Source: Rhizobium sp. AC27/96 (GTDB lineage Bacteria; Pseudomonadota; Alphaproteobacteria; Rhizobiales; Rhizobiaceae). From it: 64,000 nucleotides of DNA. The notes under the pieces were generated by a model that saw only the letters and a program-made list of their open reading frames with translations, did no database searches and was not told where the DNA came from. The stretch is from positions 1-64,000 of the forward strand of contig NZ_LXKN01000002.1 in NCBI RefSeq assembly GCF_001692325.1, in the 5' to 3' direction. The translations under genes and the position numbers were made by a program. Shown here one piece after another: positions 1 to 8,391 of this stretch (within the stretch, counting starts at the first letter, position 1; each line of letters opens with the position of its first letter).

Positions 1-31
1 GCACTTCTATCTTAGGTATGTGACTGGTCAT
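1..31 (-). CDS. IS3-family transposase OrfA, N-terminal fragment (runs off the window)
   Basis: An ATG at 31 on the minus strand opens a frame reading MTSHIPKIEV before the window ends. A purine-rich AGGAG lies about 13 bases upstream. An N-terminus ending in IEVL-like residues is common for OrfA helix-turn-helix proteins of IS2-group elements in rhizobia. In intact elements OrfA is joined to OrfB by programmed frameshifting to give the DDE transposase. Only ten codons are visible, so the call rests mainly on its position behind the terminal repeat. Confidence 0.5.
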   Translation of the reverse strand, partial: MTSHIPKIEV

Positions 32-99
32 AATGGGCACATTACTCCTAACACTTAACAAGTGGGAGATCGTGTCCGGAGATTTAGGGGGCCACTACA
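1..99 (-). mobile_element. IS3-family insertion sequence (IS2-group-like), left terminal part, truncated by the window edge
   Basis: Read on the minus strand from 99, the sequence begins TGTAGTGGCCCCC and continues AAATCTCCGGACA. From memory this resembles the left inverted repeat of IS2 (TAGACTGGCCCCC, then GAATCTCCAGACA). A small palindrome, CACTTGTTAAGTG, follows, as in IS2. A reading frame with a typical IS3/IS2 OrfA start opens at 31. The outer end at 99 (…CTACA on the plus strand) abuts GNAT coding sequence that lacks its first codons, so the element has landed inside that gene. The rest of the IS lies outside the window, so its length, second end and target duplication cannot be seen. 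Confidence 0.7.
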
Positions 100-558
100 A
101 TTCGCGCCATAACGACCGCCGCTTTCGCAGGTGCCGAGCACAGCTCAGGCACCGAGGCAATGATCATCGATGCCCTGCGAACTGCCGGAGCGCTGACCCT
201 CTCGCTCGTCGCTGTCGAAGGCGACGAGATCGTCGGACATGTTGCATTCTCGCCTGTCAGTATCGAATCAGGGACAGCGGGATGGTTCGGCCTCGGGCCG
301 GTCTCGGTGCTACCTGATCGACAAGGAAGCGGCATCGGCAAAGCCTTGATCGAGGCCGGGCTCGCCAAGCTCAAGGAAGACGGCGCCCACGGCTGCGTCG
401 TCCTCGGCGACCCCCACTACTACGCCCGCTTCGGCTTCAGGAATGACCCGGCTCTTCGCTATGCCGACGTGCCAGCGGAGTATTTTCAGCACATTACATT
501 CAAGGGACCAACACCAGGTGGAGAGGTTCGATATCACCAAGCATTTGAGGTGAGTTAA
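100..558 (+). pseudogene. GNAT N-acetyltransferase, 5' end removed by the insertion sequence
   Basis: The in-frame remnant begins IRAITTAAFAGAEHSS, which is family sequence but starts about a dozen residues into a normal GNAT of this subfamily. It then keeps the acetyl-CoA-binding region (LGPVSVLPDRQGSGIGKALI) and the usual C-terminus with YYARFGF and PAEYFQ. No start codon survives between the IS end at 99 and an internal ATG at 160. A product from 160 would be 132 aa and lack the first strand and helix. The TAA stop at 556-558 lies inside the target duplication of the Tn7-like element, so before that insertion this gene was convergent with, and about 10 bp from, the tRNA-Ile gene. Whether the 160 start is used is unknown. 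Confidence 0.75.
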
Positions 559-559
559 A
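555..559. repeat. Left target-site duplication of the Tn7-like element (TTAAA)
   Basis: TTAAA directly precedes the transposon end at 560 and is repeated at 20224-20228 directly after the other end. Five base pairs is the duplication length of Tn7 and Tn5053-type elements. Confidence 0.85.
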
Positions 560-710
560 TGAGGCTCGCATCATACCTCTGAACAAGCTGACTTTGAAAA
601 GACAGCGTTCTTCTCGCCCCTCGCACCGTTCGATTGAACAGATCGCACAGTACCTCTGAGCAAAACGGGCAGCATCGCATCATATCTCTGAGCACGAGGC
701 TCGTCAAAAC
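560..710 (+). repeat. Left-end array of putative TnsB binding sites (three copies)
   Basis: Three related copies lie in direct orientation: GCTCGCATCATACCTCTGA (564-582), TCGCACAGTACCTCTGAGCA (643-662) and TCGCATCATATCTCTGAGCA (675-694). Copies two and three are followed by CAAAACGG-like tails. Spacing is about 77 and then 32 bp. Arrays of roughly 20-bp sites with uneven spacing are how Tn7-family ends are built. An upstream in-frame extension of the DprA-like gene crosses this array and is therefore not treated as coding. Confidence 0.75.
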
Positions 711-753
711 GGCGACCTCGCGAATCGCGGTAAATCCTTGTAAGGTTGCGCTC

Positions 754-1500
754 ATGAAGGCAGATGCCGCAACAAAGTCGAATGCAAGTCGATTAGGCTC
801 GCGTTATGTGAAGCCTGAGCACTTCCGGACGTCTACTCTCCAGGAAATTCTTCATCGCTTTGGTCGTAGCGCGAACGACGTCGGACAATCTGACCTTCTT
901 CGTAGTTATGGCGAACGGGATACCTTCCTTCACTACTCAGGCGATCTAAAGTTGTTGGCCAAACCCACCGTCTCGATAGTGGGAACGCGACAGATCAGCG
1001 AAAAAGGAGTGCTTCGCGCGACCAAGCTGGCGCGGCAGCTGGGAGAAGCTGACGTATTGGTAATGAGCGGGTTGGCAAAAGGCGTCGACACAATTGCTCA
1101 CACCTCGGCGATGGCGGCGAAGGGACATACTGCAGCGGTTATCGGCACGCCACTGGATCGTGTCTATCCTGCCGAGAACGCGGAATTGCAGATGGAAATC
1201 TATACCCGCCATTTGTTGATTTCCCCGTTCAACATAGGTGAGCAGGTTTTCAAATCGAATTTCCCTGCACGGAATAAGATCATGGCCGTTCTTAGTGACG
1301 CGACGGTGATCGTCGAAGCATCCGATACGTCGGGAACTCTTCACCAAGCAGCCGAGTGTCAAAAAAATAATAGGTGGCTTTTCATTATGCGGTCTGTGGT
1401 CGAAGACGAAACACTGACTTGGCCTGCAAAATTTCTAAAACATCCAAAGACGCGGATGCTCACCGACACATCAGAACTGCTGGAAGCGATCCGCCGATGA
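754..1500 (+). CDS. DprA/Smf-like Rossmann protein, putative antitoxin of a PsyrTA-type pair (PsyrA/RqlI-like)
   Basis: This 248-aa protein has the DprA fold signature: SIVGTRQ at about 74-80, SGLAKGVDTIAH at 105-116 and the VIGTPLDRVYPAEN stretch after it, then KSNFPARNKIMAVLSD and VIVEAS. In DprA these form the single-strand DNA binding Rossmann domain. The SAM-like N-terminal and winged-helix C-terminal domains of housekeeping DprA are absent. The ATG at 754 is chosen because it has a TAAGG box (739-743) and because longer frames run through the transposon-end repeats. The stop overlaps the next ATG (ATGA), so the two are co-translated. Paired DprA-like and phosphoribosyltransferase genes are known as RqlI/RqlH or PsyrA/PsyrT, a toxin-antitoxin anti-phage system. 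Assignment to that system is inference. Confidence 0.8.
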   Translation: MKADAATKSNASRLGSRYVKPEHFRTSTLQEILHRFGRSANDVGQSDLLRSYGERDTFLHYSGDLKLLAKPTVSIVGTRQISEKGVLRATKLARQLGEADVLVMSGLAKGVDTIAHTSAMAAKGHTAAVIGTPLDRVYPAENAELQMEIYTRHLLISPFNIGEQVFKSNFPARNKIMAVLSDATVIVEASDTSGTLHQAAECQKNNRWLFIMRSVVEDETLTWPAKFLKHPKTRMLTDTSELLEAIRR

Positions 1501-2171
1501 CTGACATCGCTGTAACTTGCTTGATCCCTTACAATGCGGAGCACAAGGAGAACCGCCCGCAAATCGAGTGGGAGGCAATACATATGAAGCGTGTCGTTAA
1601 AGCTGAGCCGCTCAACGGCAGCTTTAATTTTTGGATTAATGGCGTTTACACGAAGATAAACAACCACAACGTTGGCCTCTTCCAAAGCGAAATCAATAAA
1701 TTATTTGCTGCAAAAATTCTTGCCGATCATCCTTATCCGGTTGCTGTAGTTCCCATTCCAAATGGCGATGGCGTTCTTGGTCAGAACAATGTTTTCCGAA
1801 CTTTCCGCATAGCAACCACTATCGTCAACCGAATGGGCAACGGTAGTATTTGCCTGGACTTACTGCGATGGAATGTTGCGCAGGGAAAATCTCATCTTAA
1901 GCAACGGGCTCGGCGGGTTGATGACCATTTGGCTGCGTTACGCATCAATGGCACCACCAATTTGCCCGTCGTGATTTTTGATGATTTCCTTACGACAGGG
2001 TCACAAATGGCTGCAGCAAAACTCAAGTTAGAAGATGCTGGCTACAATGTGGTTGGCTGTTATACGGTGTTCGAAAGGCTTGATGCGGGAGCCGCCGTGA
2101 ACCCGCCTGGTTGGAAAATTGCTACCCGCAGCGTTATGCAGATAGCGGATTTCTTCGCCGATCTCGGTTAG
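1497..2171 (+). CDS. Phosphoribosyltransferase-fold protein, putative PsyrT-like toxin lacking the RecQ domain
   Basis: The 224-aa product has the type I PRTase PRPP-binding loop VVIFDDFLTTGSQM (158-171), with the paired acidic residues and TTG turn, and a VAVVPIPNG strand (83-90) of the core. It resembles ComF/GntX-like PRTases. The ATG at 1497 overlaps the stop of the DprA-like gene. In described RqlH/PsyrT proteins the PRTase is fused to a RecQ-type helicase. No helicase motif occurs here or in the neighbouring DNA, so this is a minimal version. The gene ends 5 bp before the convergent tniQ stop. It lies next to the left transposon end, the usual cargo position. Confidence 0.75.
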   Translation: MTDIAVTCLIPYNAEHKENRPQIEWEAIHMKRVVKAEPLNGSFNFWINGVYTKINNHNVGLFQSEINKLFAAKILADHPYPVAVVPIPNGDGVLGQNNVFRTFRIATTIVNRMGNGSICLDLLRWNVAQGKSHLKQRARRVDDHLAALRINGTTNLPVVIFDDFLTTGSQMAAAKLKLEDAGYNVVGCYTVFERLDAGAAVNPPGWKIATRSVMQIADFFADLG

Positions 2172-2176
2172 TCATC

Positions 2177-4312
2177 TCACACGAGGCTTGCGATTGTCAC
2201 CAGCGCTTCCTCCAACTTTTCCAGGGACTGTGGGTTCGAAATTGCGATCTCGAAACTAAGCCCATTGGCAAGACGTCTTCCTTCGAACGCCAGAATGCCT
2301 GTGTCCTCGTTAAAGACCACCATAAAGGTCAACGTCCGTTTTGCATTAGAAATCGCCTGACCGTCGAGCGAAAGTGTCGAGGGGAGATAGAGAAACGGTG
2401 GCCGTTCAGAAGTCATCGCACGCGCCTTGTCCCAAAAGTTTTGGAACGAGCGCGTGGTGATCCGTGTCGGGTCACGCCGGAATCTCAACACTTTGCGGAG
2501 ATCGCTGTAGCGGTAGATCACGTTTACAGAATGCCCCTTCGACTTCGGGTGTGGCGACAGCAAAGCCCTGATATTGTTGTCAGTCATGGTTTGTTTCAGG
2601 TCATCCAGACTTCCCTCAATATATGTCAGGAACTCTCTGGCGTTGCGGTGGTCTCTTCCAAAGACAACCACTTCAGCTCGATCCAGCCAGCGGGCACCAT
2701 TCTGCTCTTGCAGGCTCAGATGCTTTTCTTGGACAAGTGCCCAAAGCGTCTGCCGAGTAATATTCAACTCAATTTCAGCTTCTGCTAACGACATCTGGTT
2801 GGGCAATCGCTTGATCGTCTTTGAAGGGGTCCTTGATGATGGCGGAAGCGAAGGATCGGCCTCGGCCGTAACAATGCGAATAGCCCGGAAGCCAGCTCGG
2901 GAACGGTCTCCCGCGACAATCTTCAATCGTCCACGAAGAATGTCCGCAGCTCCATCGCCGCGCTCGATTTTCATTCCCTTTGCAAACGCGAAAAGCCCAA
3001 GGGATGTACAATTGCTGTCGACCGTCAGCAATTCAATCAAACGGTCGAGAACAACCTGGATATCTGATTGCAAGAAGCGTGCGCCGCTCGGTCCCTCAAT
3101 TGAGACATTTCGAAACTCCCTGAGATATCCTGCGTCAACCAGGTGCTGAATATCCTGAGAAACAAGTCCAAGGCTCGCGGCGGCCTCTACGCGCGTGGCC
3201 ATACGGCGGCAATGAAATTCGATAGTATCAGCCTCGCTCGGATCGAACTTCACAGGGGCACGGTACCACTCTCGTTCAGGGAGGAGACCAATCGCGTCTG
3301 CAACAGCGGAAATGCCTTTTCTGCTTATCCCAATGCGTTGTGCCAACGCTGTAAGGCCAATCTCGTCATCCAAGAAATCGTCATTCGTCAATGGATCACA
3401 AACGCCGCGTGCTTCCAGAGCAAGTGCTTTTCGGAATGCCTTCTTCAGGAGGTTGGAAAGCTCGGGGTCGGAAAGCGCTTGCCGTCTTTTGTTTGCCTGG
3501 CCAAACACGATGGTGTAGCCGCGTCTTACGATCTCCTTGGGCACATTGATGCGAATCCAGGCTCTCAAAGCCTCTACCAATGCGACCGCGCTCCCCCCGA
3601 TTGCTCGGAATCCAGCTTCGCCAAACATCTCCGGGTTGCCAGGAAGATTATCGGTCCACGGAAGCGACAAGAGCGTCCCAAGCATTTGACATACAGAGAT
3701 CGCGGCGCTGAGATCGCATCGATCTAACAGCGGTGCCGGAACATACGGGCCAAAACCGAGGCGACCGACGATGTATCCCGAAAACGACCGGTCATCGCCC
3801 GTCCTACCAATAGGCGAATGAAGCACATCACCTCCCGGTGAAACGCTCATCTCTGGCCACCACCAACGCACGGCTTCTGCGTTTTTGTCATGCTCTACGA
3901 GATCGACTCCATGAAATGGGCAAGTTTGGATGGCCGTAATATCCCACCAGGTTCGGTGATGACCACTCTCATGCAGGCATCCTGGGCACCAGCGTCGCGA
4001 TGAAAACGAAAGGTCCGAATGATTCAGCCTTTGACCGGCAAGCCATACACCGTCACCGCGACGTTGCGGCGTCGCATTAAGAAGGCGAGCTTTTCGCCCT
4101 TCAGCAAGCGGAAGCTTCAGGAGAACGTCCAGCAGGGTTTCTGGATTGGTGTGTCTCGTATTGACGTCGATACCATCGGCGTAGCGGGTTACGCTTGAAT
4201 GGCCTTCTGCGGCGACCAAGCGGGCGAAGTAGCCGTGAGCGGGCTCGTCAAGAGCATTCTCCACATTCCAGCGGCTAAACGGGGCGGTGCGAATATCGAA
4301 CTGGACGGTCAT
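2177..4312 (-). CDS. tniQ: TniQ/TnsD-family target-selection protein
   Basis: The 711-aa protein begins with the TniQ domain: an EPAHGYFARL opening near 23-32 and a zinc knuckle C109-x2-C112…C131-x2-H134 in the SRRWCPGCLHES…QTCPFHGVDL context. At 711 aa it is far longer than short TniQ proteins (about 350-400 aa) and comparable to or longer than TnsD. It has a large C-terminal part with several possible helix-turn-helix stretches, for example around NMTRQTLW-like and SRKGISAVADAIG segments. TnsD-type proteins bind a specific chromosomal attachment site and recruit TnsC. Given the insertion point, the inferred target is the 3' end of tRNA-Ile2. The ATG overlaps the tnsC stop by 4 bp, so it is the last gene of the operon. 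Confidence 0.88.
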   Translation of the reverse strand: MTVQFDIRTAPFSRWNVENALDEPAHGYFARLVAAEGHSSVTRYADGIDVNTRHTNPETLLDVLLKLPLAEGRKARLLNATPQRRGDGVWLAGQRLNHSDLSFSSRRWCPGCLHESGHHRTWWDITAIQTCPFHGVDLVEHDKNAEAVRWWWPEMSVSPGGDVLHSPIGRTGDDRSFSGYIVGRLGFGPYVPAPLLDRCDLSAAISVCQMLGTLLSLPWTDNLPGNPEMFGEAGFRAIGGSAVALVEALRAWIRINVPKEIVRRGYTIVFGQANKRRQALSDPELSNLLKKAFRKALALEARGVCDPLTNDDFLDDEIGLTALAQRIGISRKGISAVADAIGLLPEREWYRAPVKFDPSEADTIEFHCRRMATRVEAAASLGLVSQDIQHLVDAGYLREFRNVSIEGPSGARFLQSDIQVVLDRLIELLTVDSNCTSLGLFAFAKGMKIERGDGAADILRGRLKIVAGDRSRAGFRAIRIVTAEADPSLPPSSRTPSKTIKRLPNQMSLAEAEIELNITRQTLWALVQEKHLSLQEQNGARWLDRAEVVVFGRDHRNAREFLTYIEGSLDDLKQTMTDNNIRALLSPHPKSKGHSVNVIYRYSDLRKVLRFRRDPTRITTRSFQNFWDKARAMTSERPPFLYLPSTLSLDGQAISNAKRTLTFMVVFNEDTGILAFEGRRLANGLSFEIAISNPQSLEKLEEALVTIASLV

Positions 4313-5262
4313 TCGGTCGCGCCTTCACCGAAAGGAATATAGGTTTTTCCGGTCGGCATGCGTTCTTTCGCTGCCTGGTGAAGATGCTCCGGCATGACGC
4401 AGGCAGTCCCGTCGTTGATCGCGCGATAGGCAGCCGCAATCACGATGTTCATCACCATCCCGACAGAGCCGTCCGAGACTTCAACCAGATCGGCGACATA
4501 GCGCTTTGACGACAAATTGGAGAGCGTGCGAAATGGAAGTCGCTCGTCAACTCCATGAAGGAAAATCCGGAATTTCGTTCGCCCTTCGACGGTCTTAGGA
4601 TCGAACCCTTCCACGTTGAAGGTCGGGAAGCCACCGCGACCGATCATCTGCATATCGTTTTCCATCGACTGTTTTACAATCGACGGCCCAGCCAGCAGGA
4701 CATTACATGCGTTGACGTTGTCGAGCAGGTATTTGATGAGCGAGATGAACACGGTCCGCCGCCGTCCCGCTGCTCCAAGCAGACAATGCGCGTCGTCAAT
4801 GATAATAAGCTTGACGCCGCATTCAATGATGCGACGGGCCGCCTTGGTGTTAAGTGTCGAAGTCGAAATGCGCGGAGTGGTAGGGATACCTGTTGCCAAA
4901 TAAATCTGGCGTCCAAGCTCAAGCGAGTCCCAGTCAGCACGCGCCTGGAGGTAGATGACCTGATGCTCAAAGCCGGTGTCGGTTTGTTTAGGCTGAAACT
5001 GTCTTGCAAAGTTCTGCAGGATGAATGTTTTACCGGAACGGAACTGCCCGATCACGCCCGCCATCCAACCGGTGTCGGGCTGTCCCCCCTTCACCGGCCG
5101 ATGGAAGCTCTGAATCTGCTCAGAGACGGTCAAGAACTGTTCATAAGGAAAAAGCACGTTCTTCACCATCTCCTGACGCTCGCCGGGCGAAAGAAGCGAA
5201 GCCTCCAGACGCTTTGCGTCGGAGAGGAAAGGCGTCATGTGGAAATTTGGGAAAATCATCAT
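4309..5262 (-). CDS. tnsC: TnsC/TniB AAA+ regulator of transposition
   Basis: The 317-aa protein carries a Walker A motif, GQFRSGKT (72-79), and a Walker B strand, KLIIIDDAHC (151-160), in a compact TniB-like AAA+ fold. TnsC-type ATPases form filaments or rings on target DNA, bridge TniQ and the TnsB transposase, and enforce target choice and immunity. Its size is near TniB (about 300 aa) and well below Tn7 TnsC (555 aa). Start and stop overlap tnsB and tniQ by 4 bp each, indicating translational coupling. MM at the start gives two adjacent possible initiators. Confidence 0.9.
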   Translation of the reverse strand: MMIFPNFHMTPFLSDAKRLEASLLSPGERQEMVKNVLFPYEQFLTVSEQIQSFHRPVKGGQPDTGWMAGVIGQFRSGKTFILQNFARQFQPKQTDTGFEHQVIYLQARADWDSLELGRQIYLATGIPTTPRISTSTLNTKAARRIIECGVKLIIIDDAHCLLGAAGRRRTVFISLIKYLLDNVNACNVLLAGPSIVKQSMENDMQMIGRGGFPTFNVEGFDPKTVEGRTKFRIFLHGVDERLPFRTLSNLSSKRYVADLVEVSDGSVGMVMNIVIAAAYRAINDGTACVMPEHLHQAAKERMPTGKTYIPFGEGATE

Positions 5263-7631
5263 TCTGCTTGATCCTTGTTGTTGAGGAGGCTGGCGATGTC
5301 GTCGACATCATCTGAGAGGTCGAGGTTATAGCTGCGGCTCTCCTCAGGAACGGACTGCTCGGGAGTTGCGGGCTTCGGCTGTTTGGACTTGGCGGGAACC
5401 TTGGACGGATGCCCGGAAGCCGGGGGTACCGATGGGCTCAGTTCAACCATGTCGGAACTGGAGCCATCCGGCTCAATGGAACTCGTGGCGTACGATTGGA
5501 TTGGTGAAAAGAACGACGGCTCCGGAACCGCCAAAGCGTTTTTCACCAATTCCATGTGAGCAGCGCCGCCTGGATCATTGTGATCCACCTCAACCACCCG
5601 GCTACGAACGAATTTATTGGTTGCACGGGCATGAAATCGGCCGAGCGCCTGTCGCGTTCTCTTGGTGGTGCGGATATTATTGATTTCGGCAAGCCGAGCA
5701 GAAAACGAGTCGTAGACTCCCTGGAAGTCCCGCTCGTCCAGGCCCAACTCCCTTTGATACTTCATCATCATCGTATGCTGGTAAAGTCGCAAGCCCTTCG
5801 CGTACCAGAGGTCGATTGACTGGACCGGGACCGTAACAACCCGGTTGTTGAAATGATCGAAGAGATAGATGCACTGGAGATCGCCAGGGTCACGCCATGC
5901 CTTGTACTTCGTCGTTGCCACGCCCGACACAGCGGTGCGGTTTCGAGCGTCAGCCTGCACAACGACAAGATCGGGATGGGTGTAGATGAGGTTGTCCCAG
6001 CGCACGCATCCGTTTTGGATGGTGACGAAGGCAGTATTGCCTAACGCGCGGGTGAGGATGTCCGCATCAAGCGGCCGACGCGCCTTGGCCTTGCGGATAC
6101 CTTCGTCCCAAAGCTTGTTTGGCACCCCACTGAGGGTGCGGAGCATTCCAAGACCGCTATGAGCAGTGACATGGTATTCACCACAGATATATTCGGTAAG
6201 AAAGCGATCAAGTTCGCTGAGCTTGATCTTTGGAACGTCGTCATTTTTCTCCAAGAATTTCTCGCGCTCGACGACAGTTGCCATCATTGCTCCAGGCAAA
6301 TTGTGGACGACATCCAAATTCAACGTGTGGAACAGGCGCTCTACGGCACCCTTCTCCCAAGGGTGTCCGGGACGGTATTCGACAAGCTGGATGCCGAGTT
6401 GTGAAAGCGTAAAACGCGCATGGTCGTTAATGAACGCCATGTCGTTGTCGACACCCAAGCGCAGAAACGTCCCGTACTGTTTCCATTCAAGACCTGGGAA
6501 ATCAGACATATCTTTCGGCATGATCGCCATTTTAAGCGCTTCGAGGAACGCTTCGAATGTCGCGCCCTTGAAGCTGATAGCCTTGCCGAGGATCGAGCCA
6601 GTCTTCCGATCACGGAATGCAATCAGGTGCGGACGTCCAAAGATGATCGGACGTTCGTCATCGATTACGATGACGTCGATGGGCGTGAAGTCGACATCGA
6701 CAACATCAAGGGGGTGGTCCGGCAAGGCTTGGCGAACCTTAATGTCCAAATGTTTTTTGGCATACGCGATGCCATGACGCCAAATCGTACGTTGGACGTG
6801 ATCGACGCTGCCGAAACGCTTTTGGATCGTGCGGTTCTTCGGTCGGACGAAGTGCCCTTCGGCATCGTGAGTAAACTCGCGAAGATACTGGTTTTCCGGC
6901 TTTTTGAGTTCTTCTACGAGGAAATCCTTGACGTTCTTCCAATCGCCGGTTTTCAGATTCCAGCTTTTCTCGACCGCTTTGGTGAGTAACTCCTCGATCT
7001 GGCCGCAAAACCGGTCGGTGCGGTTCCCAGCACTCTTTGTTGGGACCAGGGCGCTCACCGGGTCAAAACTGCCATTGCAATACTGATCGATTTTCAGCTT
7101 GATCGTATTGTAGCACGGAGGCTTCGCATCGCCGGTCGACACTGCATGCTTCGCGATAGCTTGTTCAATAAGGCCACGGCGAAGGGGCTTGTTTGCATCT
7201 GATGCTGCGCAAAGGCATGCCTCGACGTACCCAAGATACCGCTTGGCTTTCGCAAGGTCCTCATCGGAAACCTTAAAAACGGCACCGGGAGAATTGTCAT
7301 TCAGACGCTTGCCGTTGGCAGGGCGGAGACGCCGATGTTTTTCCAGGAACACCAGCTGCGACGTGCTGAAGTGGGCCGCGCTATTGCTGGCGATATTCAC
7401 CATTGTCACAAGCGCCCCAAAACGATCATCGAGCGACCATGACTGGACCGCGTAATGACCGACCCTGGATCGGTCCGCCGAATAAATCTGCCAGCGTTCG
7501 CCAACGTTCATTACAAGCGACTGTTGGTTCGCCGAGTTTTCTGGGCGCGGAAGATCAAGCTCATCAGCTGTCATAATGAGTTGCATGGCTTCCGGGTTGA
7601 TAAAAGCAGTTGGATTTTCACGAAGCGACAT
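5259..7631 (-). CDS. tnsB: TnsB/TniA DDE transposase
   Basis: This 790-aa transposase has a retroviral-integrase-type catalytic core: D312 or D314 in DVVDVDFTP, D395 in LGVDNDMAF and E431 in HPWEKGAVERLF, giving DD(35)E spacing. It is followed by a Mu-transposase-like C-terminal barrel and a charged, proline-rich tail that in TnsB contacts TnsC. The enzyme cuts the 3' ends and joins them to target DNA. The ATG at 7631 is chosen over an upstream in-frame start because it follows an AGGAGG box overlapping the end of the tnsA-like gene (TGAGATG) and because the longer version would overlap that gene by 59 codons. The terminal repeats at 560-700 and 20109-20223 are its presumed binding sites. Confidence 0.93.
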   Translation of the reverse strand: MSLRENPTAFINPEAMQLIMTADELDLPRPENSANQQSLVMNVGERWQIYSADRSRVGHYAVQSWSLDDRFGALVTMVNIASNSAAHFSTSQLVFLEKHRRLRPANGKRLNDNSPGAVFKVSDEDLAKAKRYLGYVEACLCAASDANKPLRRGLIEQAIAKHAVSTGDAKPPCYNTIKLKIDQYCNGSFDPVSALVPTKSAGNRTDRFCGQIEELLTKAVEKSWNLKTGDWKNVKDFLVEELKKPENQYLREFTHDAEGHFVRPKNRTIQKRFGSVDHVQRTIWRHGIAYAKKHLDIKVRQALPDHPLDVVDVDFTPIDVIVIDDERPIIFGRPHLIAFRDRKTGSILGKAISFKGATFEAFLEALKMAIMPKDMSDFPGLEWKQYGTFLRLGVDNDMAFINDHARFTLSQLGIQLVEYRPGHPWEKGAVERLFHTLNLDVVHNLPGAMMATVVEREKFLEKNDDVPKIKLSELDRFLTEYICGEYHVTAHSGLGMLRTLSGVPNKLWDEGIRKAKARRPLDADILTRALGNTAFVTIQNGCVRWDNLIYTHPDLVVVQADARNRTAVSGVATTKYKAWRDPGDLQCIYLFDHFNNRVVTVPVQSIDLWYAKGLRLYQHTMMMKYQRELGLDERDFQGVYDSFSARLAEINNIRTTKRTRQALGRFHARATNKFVRSRVVEVDHNDPGGAAHMELVKNALAVPEPSFFSPIQSYATSSIEPDGSSSDMVELSPSVPPASGHPSKVPAKSKQPKPATPEQSVPEESRSYNLDLSDDVDDIASLLNNKDQAE

Positions 7632-7632
7632 C

Positions 7633-8391
7633 TCAGGCCTCCTGATCAAGCGAGCTGAAGAGGAGCGTGTCGTCATTGAACGGCCGCGAAAGATCGATGC
7701 GCAGTTCACCCATCGTGGCCATCTGCATGATCGCCGTGAAGACCCGGTCAACATCATCAAGGTCACGGGCATAGAGCACAGACTGCCCGGAGAGATCGGC
7801 AACTTCAAAACGTAAGCTACGCAGCACCGCCTCTTTGCGAACGGCGGCGATGGTGGTCGGCATATCCAATTGCGCCACGACGCGCCGCACGACCATCAAA
7901 GCCTCGTGATCTTTGACGCGACGGTGCTGGTACATGATCTTGAGGTTGGCGAACCGAGGCTGAATATGAAGCGTACGTTCGTCGTGGACGACGTAGTCCG
8001 CGCCGAGTTCGTTTCGTGCCGCCTCTTCCAGGCGCAGTGTGCGTTCCTTGATCCAGGGGCGCTCTTGCTGGATCGCATATGGAATGTAGTCGATATAGAC
8101 GCGATGACCGGATCGCATTTCCACGCCCAAATGGAAGGTGCGTTCGCGAAATTTGAACATCTCGCTAGTCTGGCTCGATGCATATTCGATCCGGATCGGG
8201 TACGGGCAAATACGCGACACTGCCGGATTGACCTCCAGGTGGATCATTCCATCCAGCATGAGAGGCGATTTGGTACGCACAAAGCCGCCTGCGACCTTGA
8301 GGCTCGGCGCAATGCCAGGCAAGCTCGCCTGCATCTGTCGACGTGGCGGTTCAAAGACCGGAACGCTACCAGGTTCAAATCCAGTCTTCAT
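7633..8391 (-). CDS. TnsA-like protein, divergent endonuclease partner of TnsB
   Basis: A 252-aa protein at the head of the tns operon. Position and layout point to TnsA, which cuts the 5' ends so that Tn7-type elements leave by cut-and-paste. The sequence is divergent. HLEVNPAVSRICPYPIRIEY (51-70) resembles the TnsA core strand-turn region, D101 in VYIDYIPYA takes the place of the PDF aspartate, and K115 in RPWIKE may be the catalytic lysine. The classical ExE/PDF/EVK spacing is not clean. It may be a weakly active or a structural homologue. The start at 8391 has a GGGGAAAAG box. One base separates its stop from the tnsB ATG. Confidence 0.65.
   Translation of the reverse strand: MKTGFEPGSVPVFEPPRRQMQASLPGIAPSLKVAGGFVRTKSPLMLDGMIHLEVNPAVSRICPYPIRIEYASSQTSEMFKFRERTFHLGVEMRSGHRVYIDYIPYAIQQERPWIKERTLRLEEAARNELGADYVVHDERTLHIQPRFANLKIMYQHRRVKDHEALMVVRRVVAQLDMPTTIAAVRKEAVLRSLRFEVADLSGQSVLYARDLDDVDRVFTAIMQMATMGELRIDLSRPFNDDTLLFSSLDQEA

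Noticed and set aside
634..753. N-terminal extension of the DprA-like protein
   Set aside because: It reads through the transposon-end repeats and lacks family sequence. The ATG at 754 has a ribosome-binding site.
7632..7808. N-terminal extension of TnsB
   Set aside because: It overlaps the tnsA-like gene by 59 codons; AGGAGG before 7631 marks the start.
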